Positions 1 to 7,820 of a stretch of 39,975 bases of DNA are shown here, one piece after another (positions within the stretch are counted from its first letter, which is position 1; every line of letters starts with the position of its first letter). Below the pieces are notes generated by a model, which worked only from the letters and a program-made list of their open reading frames with translations, was not told where the DNA came from and did not search any database. The stretch spans positions 2,805,506 to 2,845,480 of the forward strand of contig LS998015.1 of assembly GCA_900498245.1 (NCBI GenBank), read 5' to 3'. The translations under genes and the position numbers were made by a program. This DNA comes from Candidatus Zixiibacteriota bacterium. GTDB lineage: Bacteria > Zixibacteria > MSB-5A5 > GN15 > PGXB01.

Positions 1-627
1 ATAGGCGCGTTCGATTCCCAGCATGACCTTCAAAGCGGTAGCAACCGCCCCGAGACCAAGGCCAATGATAATGGCCCGCTTGGCCGCCAGATTGGGAACG
101 TTAAGAAGCCACGATGTTGTCTTCTCGAGATAAATTCCGACCGGACCCAGATAGGGATTGAAGCGAAGCATCACGATAAGGGCCGCTAGAAGCAGAACCG
201 TGGCCAGCACGGAACGAGCCCGGAACGCCCGATAGGCGGCGGAAGCGATATAGAAGGCCAGAAGGGAAAACATGGTGGCCTGAATCGGGATGATGATGTA
301 CTGGAACAGATGGGTGAACATGTAGTTCTCGAGACCCTCCTGGGTATAAAAGTGTCGGCCGTAGTCAAAGCCAAAGAAAATCATGGCCGCCAGTCCAAGA
401 AGGGTAGCAATGGGATATTGCCATCCCGGGACGCGCCGGCGAATTTTCTCGTATGACACCCGAATCAACGACCAGATGCCCAGGGCCATAGCGAAGATAC
501 CGATGATAATGATCCATTTTAGAAGGAATTCATTGGTATCTAAGGAGAAGTCATTCGGAACAAAGTACTGGATAATCATCACCAATGACAGGGTGAAAAC
601 CAGCATTAACGGAACTTGTCTTTTCAT
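1..627 (-). CDS. Module A gene 2: polytopic membrane protein, 3' end cut off by the window edge
   Basis: I found this by translating the minus strand from the ATG at 625-627; it is open for 209 codons to the window edge. It begins MKRQVP, like the 225-aa protein at 3615-4292, and carries the same late blocks: SLLAFYIASAAYRAFRAR, then KRAIIIGLGLGAVATALKVM and ILGIERAY in slightly varied form. By alignment with the 217- and 225-aa paralogues, which end about five to eight residues after this point, only the last few codons are missing. About six hydrophobic segments are visible, so it should be an inner-membrane protein. It lies 16 bases downstream of the DUF6754 gene of the same module, with a purine-rich GGGAGGAAACC stretch before the start. 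The function is unknown; identification as a paralogue is firm. Confidence 0.9.
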   Translation of the reverse strand, partial: MKRQVPLMLVFTLSLVMIIQYFVPNDFSLDTNEFLLKWIIIIGIFAMALGIWSLIRVSYEKIRRRVPGWQYPIATLLGLAAMIFFGFDYGRHFYTQEGLENYMFTHLFQYIIIPIQATMFSLLAFYIASAAYRAFRARSVLATVLLLAALIVMLRFNPYLGPVGIYLEKTTSWLLNVPNLAAKRAIIIGLGLGAVATALKVMLGIERAY

Positions 628-642
628 GTTTGGTTTCCTCCC

Positions 643-1875
643 TTAATTTCCGGCCCTAAACAGTTCAAGAAACCAGGACCAGTGGAATTGCGCCGCGATT
701 ATTCCCAAAATGGAAATAATTATTATAGCCGCTTTGCCATAGTCCTGAGCCTTTAATGATCCCAGTAGAATTGGCTCTCTGCTGAGATACGCCGAGGCGG
801 CGTATAATTCCTCGCCGATAAGAGTATAATCGCAGGCCACGACGAAGAAGGGAATCTGCGCCACCTGATCGGTGCCGGAAATCTGCACCGATCCGGCGAG
901 GGCACCGGTTTCGGCCAAGAGCAGCGATTCGGCGTAGAAAGTGCCCATGTAGATATTGGTCGCAGGCAATTGACGAAGCATGGTTCCATTGACCGCCGCC
1001 ACGTAGGCGAACTGGTTGGATGTTACGTAATAGACCATGTCGTCGTTGTAGGCGTCGGGACGCCCGGCATCGAGATAGGCAGTGCGGACCGTCTCCTGCG
1101 CGACCGTCATGACAATGGCGTCATAGCAGGGGACAATCAAGCCGGTCTGATACTCGGCGACCTTCTTGGCGACCCGTCCGAGAATGGTGAAGGAGGCGAT
1201 GGTAGCGATATCGGCGGCCGTTCCCAAACCAAGGACATAGAGAATCGGCTTGCCCATTTCGGTGGCGCGCCCGATAGCCTCATCGACCGCTTCGATTCCG
1301 GCCAGACGGCGCACGAAGAGATTCGCCCCGCCACGGGCTTTTCTGATGAAGAAAAATGTAATGATCGCGAAGCAGAGAACAAAGACCAGCACCAGAGTCC
1401 GGCCGACATTGTACAATTGCCCCTTGGCCTGAACCGGCCCAATAACAGGGGAATCGGCATAGACATTGCTGTCGGCGGTAATCGTGCGAATGATGTAATA
1501 ATAATTCGTATCATTAGGCATAAATTTCGGTTCTTCCGGCTTTCGTCCGCCATTGTCGATATATTCACTGCTTCCGGAAGGGGCCAAAGCGTCCTTGAGA
1601 AGAACAAAGCCACTGTCGGGGAAAAATGAGCGGAGGAATTTGTACCCGAGAACCGACTTTTGCCCGGCGCCATCGTCCGCTGACGGGGTCCAGCGAAGGG
1701 TAATGGAATGACCATTATCATTCGGGGAATCCTTGGCGGTGGCATCGGTCACCGGAGCCGGGGGTGAAATGGAAGGGGCAATGGTTGCCTCTGTGGTTCC
1801 GGTACTATCCTGCGCGACGGCGGGAAGGGCCAGGGCCAGCAAGAGACAGCCGAGAATCATTATTTTAAATTTCAT
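643..1875 (-). CDS. Module A gene 1: signal peptide, fibronectin III-like and DUF6754-type membrane protein
   Basis: The protein has 410 aa from the ATG at 1873-1875, chosen because GAGG sits six bases upstream; a GTG two codons earlier is possible. MKFKIMILG followed by a hydrophobic run and PAVAQ is a signal peptide. A fibronectin III-like domain follows at roughly 40-150, then a membrane segment. A cytoplasmic domain of about 200 aa, which I believe is Pfam DUF6754, comes next, then a C-terminal membrane segment. It shares with the two paralogues the blocks AIGRATEMG, AGRPDAY, PFFVACDYTLIGEEL (in variant form), AASAYLSREP and GSLK.QD. Copy A is the most divergent of the three, for example LGTAADIATIASF where B and C have DMD(D/N)VQTIAGIT. 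No enzymatic function can be assigned. It heads the third copy of the module. Confidence 0.88.
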   Translation of the reverse strand: MKFKIMILGCLLLALALPAVAQDSTGTTEATIAPSISPPAPVTDATAKDSPNDNGHSITLRWTPSADDGAGQKSVLGYKFLRSFFPDSGFVLLKDALAPSGSSEYIDNGGRKPEEPKFMPNDTNYYYIIRTITADSNVYADSPVIGPVQAKGQLYNVGRTLVLVFVLCFAIITFFFIRKARGGANLFVRRLAGIEAVDEAIGRATEMGKPILYVLGLGTAADIATIASFTILGRVAKKVAEYQTGLIVPCYDAIVMTVAQETVRTAYLDAGRPDAYNDDMVYYVTSNQFAYVAAVNGTMLRQLPATNIYMGTFYAESLLLAETGALAGSVQISGTDQVAQIPFFVVACDYTLIGEELYAASAYLSREPILLGSLKAQDYGKAAIIIISILGIIAAQFHWSWFLELFRAGN

Positions 1876-1904
1876 ACACACCTCGCAAAGTTGTATATGT
1901 GCAC

Positions 1905-2708
1905 TTATTTGACGAGTCCCAGCCAGTCATGGAAAAGGAAGGTCAGCCTCCCCACCAATAATGAAACGCGCCCCATGACGGTGTATCCGAAGGAGGCGCC
2001 GAAAGTTATCATCAAGACCCAAATTCCCGCCCGGGAGGCAAAACCGAAGGCTCCTTTATGCTCTTTGGAGAAAAAGAAATAAATCAGGCCGCAAAAAACA
2101 CCGATAAAAATAATCCAATTGGAAAGACTCATGGCAAATTGCCCCGAGGCCGAGAGCGACAGATGGGAGAAGAATGGCCCGACGCCTTTCCAGTCGGTCA
2201 CGAGCGGTATGAAAGTATTGCTGACCTGACTAATGAAATCAGAGCGCAGGTAGCGGATAAGATTCAAACCGGCCGTGGTGCCGACAATGAAGGCCAGCGA
2301 CCAGCGCGACAGCCAGCCGGCATTTGCGGACAAACGCATGAGGAGGAAGACGCCGAGAATGAGGGGGACAAAGAAGAAGATGTCGAATCCTTTGTAGGGA
2401 ACACCAAAATAATTGCAGAGAGTCGGGGAAATACGGGGAAGCAGATTCCCCACGAAAGTTGACCAGAATCCGACCGACATCCAGTAGGCGGCAGAAACCC
2501 CCACAAAAAGGTGTTCGGCGAATTTATAGTAAGGGTTGTCTTTATATAAAAAAGAGAGGATCGACAAGGTGAGAAAAGCGGCCAGAGTAGCCAAGAAGGC
2601 CTGGGTTATAGAATTATCGGCATGCGATCCCTTAATTATCCAACTGATACCGAAAATTAATATTACCGCTATGAAAACTATCCAGGATAAAATTCGGGAA
2701 TTTTTCAT
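1905..2708 (-). CDS. Module B gene 4: polytopic membrane protein
   Basis: The protein has 267 aa and six or seven hydrophobic segments. Its ATG overlaps the stop of gene 3 by four bases (ATGA), and GAGAGGG lies just upstream, so the two are translationally coupled. Compared with the module C paralogue (215 aa) it carries an extra N-terminal membrane helix of about 40 residues. The shared core is strong: FLYKDN..YK near the start, SRWSLAFIVG in the middle, and a C-terminal stretch with FFFSKEHKG, GIW, MITFGASFGYTVM and SLL.GR. The conserved C-terminal third is more constrained than the rest and probably carries the working surface. No known family is recognised. Confidence 0.87.
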   Translation of the reverse strand: MKNSRILSWIVFIAVILIFGISWIIKGSHADNSITQAFLATLAAFLTLSILSFLYKDNPYYKFAEHLFVGVSAAYWMSVGFWSTFVGNLLPRISPTLCNYFGVPYKGFDIFFFVPLILGVFLLMRLSANAGWLSRWSLAFIVGTTAGLNLIRYLRSDFISQVSNTFIPLVTDWKGVGPFFSHLSLSASGQFAMSLSNWIIFIGVFCGLIYFFFSKEHKGAFGFASRAGIWVLMITFGASFGYTVMGRVSLLVGRLTFLFHDWLGLVK

Positions 2709-3622
2709 TTGCCCTCTCCCTTTGATTTCAGGACAAAGAACGAAATATTCCCGAAAATAATGAAGGCCATGATGACCAGATGGGCCATGGTCTGAGGACC
2801 CATCATCTTGATTCCCGGTTGCGGGGTCTCGGCAAAACGAGGATATTTTCTTTTTAATTCCGATTCATACTCGGCGGCCCCTTTAATCCCGCCCAGAAGT
2901 CCGATCAACTGATTGGGATAATACGGATAGAGTAGCGGCGCCGAAACGGCGGCGCATCCGCCGACGACCGGAATATGGCCCGGATCGCCTGCGAACAACA
3001 CCCACTCTTTCACCCCGGGTAATCCGCCCCCGACCGATATAAGCAGGTCCATATCCCGCAGAGAACGGATACCGTTCATTATAGGCAAAGAGTCGAGATT
3101 GGCGCCATTGACATCGGTGAGGTACATTTTTCGGATATCCGTAATAATGACATTGAGGACGCCGGTGCCGCCGGCTTTGTATCCTAAATTGACGTAATCA
3201 ACGCCATATTTTTTCTCCGGGAATTCCTTTTTAATGATCTGATCAATGGCGGTGGCCACCATCGGCTGGCCGGTTGCCCAGAGATTCATAAAATAGATGC
3301 GATGCCCCTTGGCCATAGCATGACGGACAAAGGCATCGGTCATGGGATTGACCTCGGGCGCCATCGCCGGATCATAATCATAGGAGATTAATATTTTTGA
3401 ACCGGAAGGAAGATTTTCAATTTTGTCGAAAGCGGCCTTAACGATGGGTGTGGCCTTTTCAGAAAAGGAAATATTGAAAAGTATCGGAACCGCCACGGCA
3501 ACGCCCATAAATAGAAAGATGAAACGACGTTCGACGTCACGTCCCCGAATAGAGAGGATGAACAGATAGAGCAGACCGGCGGCAATCACGGCCAGTGAGA
3601 TAATAAGCCCAATCTTATTCAT
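2705..3622 (-). CDS. Module B gene 3: soluble alpha/beta-looking domain between membrane segments
   Basis: The protein has 305 aa. Two N-terminal hydrophobic segments (about 4-23 and 32-51) are followed by a soluble domain of about 200 residues and a C-terminal membrane helix near 275-300. Shared with the 331-aa module C paralogue are GSK(I/V)L(I/V)S.DYDPA.APE, the pattern D.L(P/L) followed by GG or AG.PG..EWV, and LGGI.GAAEYE. Alternating hydrophobic strands such as KILISYDYDP and HRIYFMNLW suggest a Rossmann-like or periplasmic-binding-like fold, but I cannot name a family. It overlaps gene 2 by eight bases and gene 4 by four, which indicates tight coupling. Function unknown. Confidence 0.87.
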   Translation of the reverse strand: MNKIGLIISLAVIAAGLLYLFILSIRGRDVERRFIFLFMGVAVAVPILFNISFSEKATPIVKAAFDKIENLPSGSKILISYDYDPAMAPEVNPMTDAFVRHAMAKGHRIYFMNLWATGQPMVATAIDQIIKKEFPEKKYGVDYVNLGYKAGGTGVLNVIITDIRKMYLTDVNGANLDSLPIMNGIRSLRDMDLLISVGGGLPGVKEWVLFAGDPGHIPVVGGCAAVSAPLLYPYYPNQLIGLLGGIKGAAEYESELKRKYPRFAETPQPGIKMMGPQTMAHLVIMAFIIFGNISFFVLKSKGEGK

Positions 3623-4292
3623 TATCCGCCCCCAGATAGGTCCGCTCGACGCCGAGAATCAAGCGGAGCGACATTGATATAACACCCAAGGCAATGCCAA
3701 TCATGATGGCACGCTGGCCGGCCAGGTTTGGCGATGACATAATCCAGATGGCCAAATTGGGAATCTGCAGCAGCGAAAACGATTCCGGAATCCATCCGGT
3801 GGCATAAACGCCCAGGGGGGTTCTTCCGAGAAGAATGATAAAGGCCGCTATCAAGAGGATGGTCGCCTCTTTGTTTTTGGCCCGAAAAGCGCGGTATGAG
3901 GCGGAAGCGACATAAAATGCCAACAGGGCGTACATGGTCGAGCCGAGAGGATAAAAGATATTGAAATAAAGGGTCTGAAATAATGATCCTGTCGCGGCCA
4001 CATCACCGGTAATGCCGTTGGGATTGGCAATTTTAAACAATCCGGCCGCCAGCATGACCAAAAAACCGGTGAGGGTGACAATTGAAAAAGGCCAGTCTTT
4101 CCCACGGCGATATATTTTATTACCATGGATTCGGATGAGGTTGCCCCCGCCCAAGAAGAAAGCAAAAACGGCGATTATATCGAAAAAGACGGAGAAATTT
4201 TCGCCCAGCCGTTCGGCGGGCGGAAAGAAGACCGATATAATCAGTACCGCTCCGACGACGAAAGTAATAATTATGGGGACCTGACGTTTCAC
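3615..4292 (-). CDS. Module B gene 2: polytopic membrane protein
   Basis: The protein has 225 aa and starts at a GTG (4290-4292) preceded by AGAAGGA; the start is supported because the paralogues begin with the same residues, M(K/R)R..P. About six membrane helices are seen. Conserved blocks shared with copies A and C are ALLAFYVASASYRAFRA, a GR.P.G stretch in the middle, QRAIMIGIALG and LRLILGVERTYLG at the end. Basic residues follow the ASASYRAFRA helix, so that end is probably cytoplasmic. No catalytic motif is evident. It sits between the DUF6754 gene and gene 3, as in the other copies. Confidence 0.87.
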   Translation of the reverse strand: MKRQVPIIITFVVGAVLIISVFFPPAERLGENFSVFFDIIAVFAFFLGGGNLIRIHGNKIYRRGKDWPFSIVTLTGFLVMLAAGLFKIANPNGITGDVAATGSLFQTLYFNIFYPLGSTMYALLAFYVASASYRAFRAKNKEATILLIAAFIILLGRTPLGVYATGWIPESFSLLQIPNLAIWIMSSPNLAGQRAIMIGIALGVISMSLRLILGVERTYLGADNE

Positions 4293-4308
4293 TGAATTTT
4301 AGTCCTTC

Positions 4309-5505
4309 TCAATTTTGCACCGTAAAGAGCCGTGTCAAAAAGCCAAATAATTCGGTAAATATCCCGGCTCCGCCGACTTGCGAGACGGTCGCCGCCAATA
4401 CGCCCAGGATAATGACAATCATAGCCAGAAGTTTGCCCATATCCTGACCTTTAAGCGAACCCAGTTGTTTCGGTTCGTTGGATAGATAGGCCGAGGCGGC
4501 AAAGAGTTCTTCACCTATCAGCGTATAGTCGCAAGCGGCCACGAAGAACGGCAATTGCGCCGGCTGAGCGGTTCCCGCGATCTGGATGGCGCCGATGGAA
4601 TTTCCGGTTTCGGCAAGAATTAACGATTCGGCGAAAAAGGCCCCCAGATAGAAACAAGTCGCCGGCTTCTGACGAACCATGATGCCGTCGACAGCCGCCA
4701 CATAACCGAATTGCTCATCGGTAATGTAGTTAACCATGTCATCGCTGTAAGCATCGGGCCGACCGGCGCCCATATATGCCTCGCGAATGGTTTCTCGGGC
4801 GGTGGTCATCACAATCGAGCGGGACACCGGCATATTGATTTTTATATCATAATCCGCCACCACTTTGGCGACCCGTCCCAAAAGAGTAATTCCGGCAATC
4901 GTCTGCACATCATCCATATCGTTGATGCCGGGAATGAATAGAATGGGACGACCCATTTCGGTGGCGCGACCGATGGCTTCATCGATGGCTTCGAGTCCGG
5001 CAATTTTGCGGACAAACAATTTCTTGCCGCGTGTAGCATGGGAGATGAAAAATATGACTGACCCGCACAGGAAAAGACCGATGACAAACAGGTTCAAGAG
5101 GTTCCAGTTGACAATCTCCATGTGCGGAACGACCGGCGGCGACACCTCAGAAAAATAAAGGTGGCCGCCCGCGGAAGCCGCCACCTGATAGCGATATTCT
5201 TTACCCTTTTCAACCGATTTGTCGCGGTAGGATGAAATTCCCGCTCCGACAAATGCAATCGAGGAAAAACTATCTGAGGGCATTTCGGCGCGATATATTT
5301 CGTAACCACTCACCCGCCCATCTTTATCATCGGCCGACAGGCGCCAATTGATGTCGACCGCTTCCCCACGATCATATTTATAGTCAGCAGCAACTAAATC
5401 CGTGGGGGGTGATAGAGTCTCCTGTCCGAAAAGGCAAACGGGAAGCAGCCAAATTGCCAAAAGGCAGAGCCCGAGACAGTATGATGATCGCTTGGCCTGG
5501 TGCAT
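4309..5505 (-). CDS. Module B gene 1: signal peptide, fibronectin III-like and DUF6754-type membrane protein
   Basis: The protein has 398 aa when started at the ATG at 5503-5505, two bases after the stop of the preceding gene; an upstream extension would overlap that gene and lacks signal-peptide features. MHQAKRSSYCLGLCLLAIWL to CLFGQ is a signal peptide. The fibronectin III-like domain (about 35-125) has the expected INWRLSADD, GYEIYRA and YRYQVAAS strands. After a membrane helix comes the DUF6754-type domain with AGLEAIDEAIGRATEMG, AGRPDAYSDDMV, FFAESLILAETG, PFFVAACDYTLIGEEL, AASAYLSNEP and LGSLKGQDMGK, then a C-terminal helix and a short tail. Its core is closer to copy C than to copy A. 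Confidence 0.88.
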   Translation of the reverse strand: MHQAKRSSYCLGLCLLAIWLLPVCLFGQETLSPPTDLVAADYKYDRGEAVDINWRLSADDKDGRVSGYEIYRAEMPSDSFSSIAFVGAGISSYRDKSVEKGKEYRYQVAASAGGHLYFSEVSPPVVPHMEIVNWNLLNLFVIGLFLCGSVIFFISHATRGKKLFVRKIAGLEAIDEAIGRATEMGRPILFIPGINDMDDVQTIAGITLLGRVAKVVADYDIKINMPVSRSIVMTTARETIREAYMGAGRPDAYSDDMVNYITDEQFGYVAAVDGIMVRQKPATCFYLGAFFAESLILAETGNSIGAIQIAGTAQPAQLPFFVAACDYTLIGEELFAASAYLSNEPKQLGSLKGQDMGKLLAMIVIILGVLAATVSQVGGAGIFTELFGFLTRLFTVQN

Positions 5506-5507
5506 CC

Positions 5508-6155
5508 TTACCTGATGAGTCTCAACCAGTCCCCGAAAATGAATTCCATTCGTCCTATCAAAAGCGACATACGGCTCATGACGGTATATCCGAACGAAGC
5601 ACCGAAAGTAATCATAATGGTCCAAATTCCGATTCGGGCCGCCCCTCCAAAGACTCCCTTATGTTCTTTGCTGAAAAAGAAATAAACCAGCCCGGTGAAG
5701 GTTCCGCCAGCGACGACCAGATTTCCCACAGTGTCATACAACGTGGCCGAAAATATCGGCTGGCCGTAATGGGGACTGAAAAGGGGAGCCAGAGTGCTCT
5801 GAACCTGAAGCATTACGTTGGAGGAAAAATAATTTATGATATAGAGCCCGGCAGTGGCGCCGACCACAAAAGCCAGCGGCCAGCGGGAAATCCAGCCGAT
5901 CGGGGGGACCAGACGGAGAAGCATCATGAATCCCAAGACACCGCCAATCAGGAGGGTATAATGGGGATCCGGGCCGGTTATGCCGTTCCAAAAGAGATTC
6001 TGAATATTATCAAAAAAGAGCGTCACGAACCAATAGCCGGCCGATATGCCGACAAAAATCGATTCACAAATTTTGTACCAGGCATTATCCTTGTACAGGA
6101 ATGAGATGATGCCCAAAGTGAGAAAGGCGGCAACCCAAATTCCAAAGGTCTCCAT
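5508..6155 (-). CDS. Module C gene 4: polytopic membrane protein
   Basis: The protein has 215 aa. I chose the ATG at 6153-6155, one base after the stop of gene 3, because METFGIWVAAFLTLGIISFL then aligns with the internal region of the module B paralogue; the longer reading to 6209 would overlap gene 3 by about 50 bases. Around six membrane helices are visible. The C-terminal part (FFFSKEHKGVFG, GIWTIMITFGASFGYTVM, SLLIGR, DWLRLIR) is nearly identical to copy B. The N-terminal extra helix of copy B is missing here. Function unknown. Confidence 0.86.
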   Translation of the reverse strand: METFGIWVAAFLTLGIISFLYKDNAWYKICESIFVGISAGYWFVTLFFDNIQNLFWNGITGPDPHYTLLIGGVLGFMMLLRLVPPIGWISRWPLAFVVGATAGLYIINYFSSNVMLQVQSTLAPLFSPHYGQPIFSATLYDTVGNLVVAGGTFTGLVYFFFSKEHKGVFGGAARIGIWTIMITFGASFGYTVMSRMSLLIGRMEFIFGDWLRLIR

Positions 6156-6156
6156 A

Positions 6157-7152
6157 CTATTTCTGCTCCTTTCCCGCTCTTTTCTTTTCCCCGAGGAAAT
6201 AAGCGGCATTGCCTATCAGAATGAAGGCGATGACTATCACATGCGAAAAAGATTGCGGCAACATATAAAAAGTGGCCGTTCCTTCTTTGCCGGTGGCCCG
6301 TTCAAATTCGGCGGCACCGCTCAATCCGCCCAGAAGACCTTTCAATTGGCCGGAGCGAAGGTAAGGATACATACCGGTCGCCTGAACCCCCGTATTGCCA
6401 GCACCTAATTTTAGTCCATAGCGATCCACCGCCACCTGCACCCATTCAACTGTCCCGGGGTATCCGGCCGAAAGGTTGAAGGAATAGTCGATATTGGAAA
6501 AGTTGCGAACGTCACGGAGGAGCGGGATCGAATCATAAGGAATGCCGCGAGTATCGCGGGGAAACATCATGCGGAAATCGGTTCCCATGCGCTGGATGAC
6601 AAATTCATTGCCGGTCTGAAAGCCAAGATCCACGTAATCTATTCCCCGCTGCAGATTCTTTTTGGCAATATCGGGGTCCCGGAGGACAACATCGAGCGCC
6701 AATTCCGCCTGTTGCGGTCCCTGGGGCCAAAGGCCCATGATTATTATTTTAAGATCGTGCTGCAGGCAGAGACGGAAATAGGATTCCGCCATCGGCTGCA
6801 GTTCCGGAGCTGAAGCGGGGTCATAATCAAAAGAAACCAGGACTTTGGAGCCGGGTTTCAACTCGGCCGTAGAATCATAAACGGTTCGAACTTCAGGAGA
6901 AACGTGAATCGGCTGATTAATTTGCATAAAGAACGGCAAGACCACCGCAATTCCGACAAAGAGGAAGACTATTCGTCGCCCCACAAAGTGGCCATTAATG
7001 GTACGTATGAGAATATAGACCAGCGCCAGCAGAATCAGGCCGATGATGATATAAGACACGGTTGGCGAAAAGGCCAACGGTTTGGGAACCACGAGAAATA
7101 TCAGGGCCACGATTACCACAAGGGCGCCAAAGACAATAAGATCCTGTTTCAT
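6157..7152 (-). CDS. Module C gene 3: soluble domain between membrane segments
   Basis: The protein has 331 aa. Three N-terminal hydrophobic segments (about 5-23, 28-49 and 58-77) precede a soluble domain with GSKVLVSFDYDPASAPEL, GIDYVDLGFQTG, SAGYPGTVEWV and LLGGLSGAAEFE, then a C-terminal helix with HVIVIAFILIG. Homology to the 305-aa protein of module B is clear over the soluble domain and the last helix; copy C has one additional N-terminal helix. The start ATG lies two bases after the stop of gene 2, with GGGGGGTGA as a likely ribosome site. No family is recognised. Confidence 0.87.
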   Translation of the reverse strand: MKQDLIVFGALVVIVALIFLVVPKPLAFSPTVSYIIIGLILLALVYILIRTINGHFVGRRIVFLFVGIAVVLPFFMQINQPIHVSPEVRTVYDSTAELKPGSKVLVSFDYDPASAPELQPMAESYFRLCLQHDLKIIIMGLWPQGPQQAELALDVVLRDPDIAKKNLQRGIDYVDLGFQTGNEFVIQRMGTDFRMMFPRDTRGIPYDSIPLLRDVRNFSNIDYSFNLSAGYPGTVEWVQVAVDRYGLKLGAGNTGVQATGMYPYLRSGQLKGLLGGLSGAAEFERATGKEGTATFYMLPQSFSHVIVIAFILIGNAAYFLGEKKRAGKEQK

Positions 7153-7154
7153 GA

Positions 7155-7808
7155 TCAGTCACCCCCCAGATAAGAGCGTTCGATACCGAGGATAATTCTC
7201 AGGGAGGTGGAAACAATCCCCAGAGCAATGCCGATCATGATGGCCCGCTGTCCGGCGGAATTTATAAATCCCATTATCCATATGGTGATTTTTGAGGGCA
7301 TCAGCGATTCGGGAATATGTATCAGGGTTCCGATAGCATCGCCGACCGGAACACGCCCGATCATTACAAAGAAGGCGGCCAGCAGCAGCAGGGTGGCTTC
7401 GAGGTTTCTGGCCCGGAAAGCACGGTACGATGCCGAGGCGACAAAAAAGGCCAGAAGAGCAAACATGGTGGCCGAAAGAGGGGAATAGACCCAGGTATAT
7501 AACCAATCAAAACCGGTTCCCTGATCACGGAAGTGAGTCCCGCTGGCAAAACCGATAATGGCAATAAGTAGAAAGGATGCAATAATGACGGCGGCATATC
7601 CCCAGCCGGACCGGCGGCGATAGACTTTATCGGCCGAGATGCGCATCAGGTTCAGAGCCCCCAGCCAGATGGCACAGGCCCCGATTATGGCGAACCAATC
7701 CGAAAACCACGAGTTGAAACGATTGAACGGTTCATGGGGAATGAAATACTGAATGACAAAAATCACTCCCACCACGGCCGTTATAATAAGTGGAACTTCA
7801 CGTCTCAT
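7155..7808 (-). CDS. Module C gene 2: polytopic membrane protein
   Basis: The protein has 217 aa and six hydrophobic segments. It starts MRREVPLIITAVVG and has a strong GGGAGGAG ribosome site seven bases before the ATG. It shares with copies A and B the blocks MFALLAFFVASASYRAFRAR, LLAAFFVMIGRVPVG, QRAIMIGIALG and LRIILGIERSYLGG. It follows the DUF6754 gene after 12 bases. It is predicted to be an inner-membrane component of the repeated module, with no known function. Confidence 0.88.
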   Translation of the reverse strand: MRREVPLIITAVVGVIFVIQYFIPHEPFNRFNSWFSDWFAIIGACAIWLGALNLMRISADKVYRRRSGWGYAAVIIASFLLIAIIGFASGTHFRDQGTGFDWLYTWVYSPLSATMFALLAFFVASASYRAFRARNLEATLLLLAAFFVMIGRVPVGDAIGTLIHIPESLMPSKITIWIMGFINSAGQRAIMIGIALGIVSTSLRIILGIERSYLGGD

Positions 7809-7820
7809 ATATTCTCCTCC

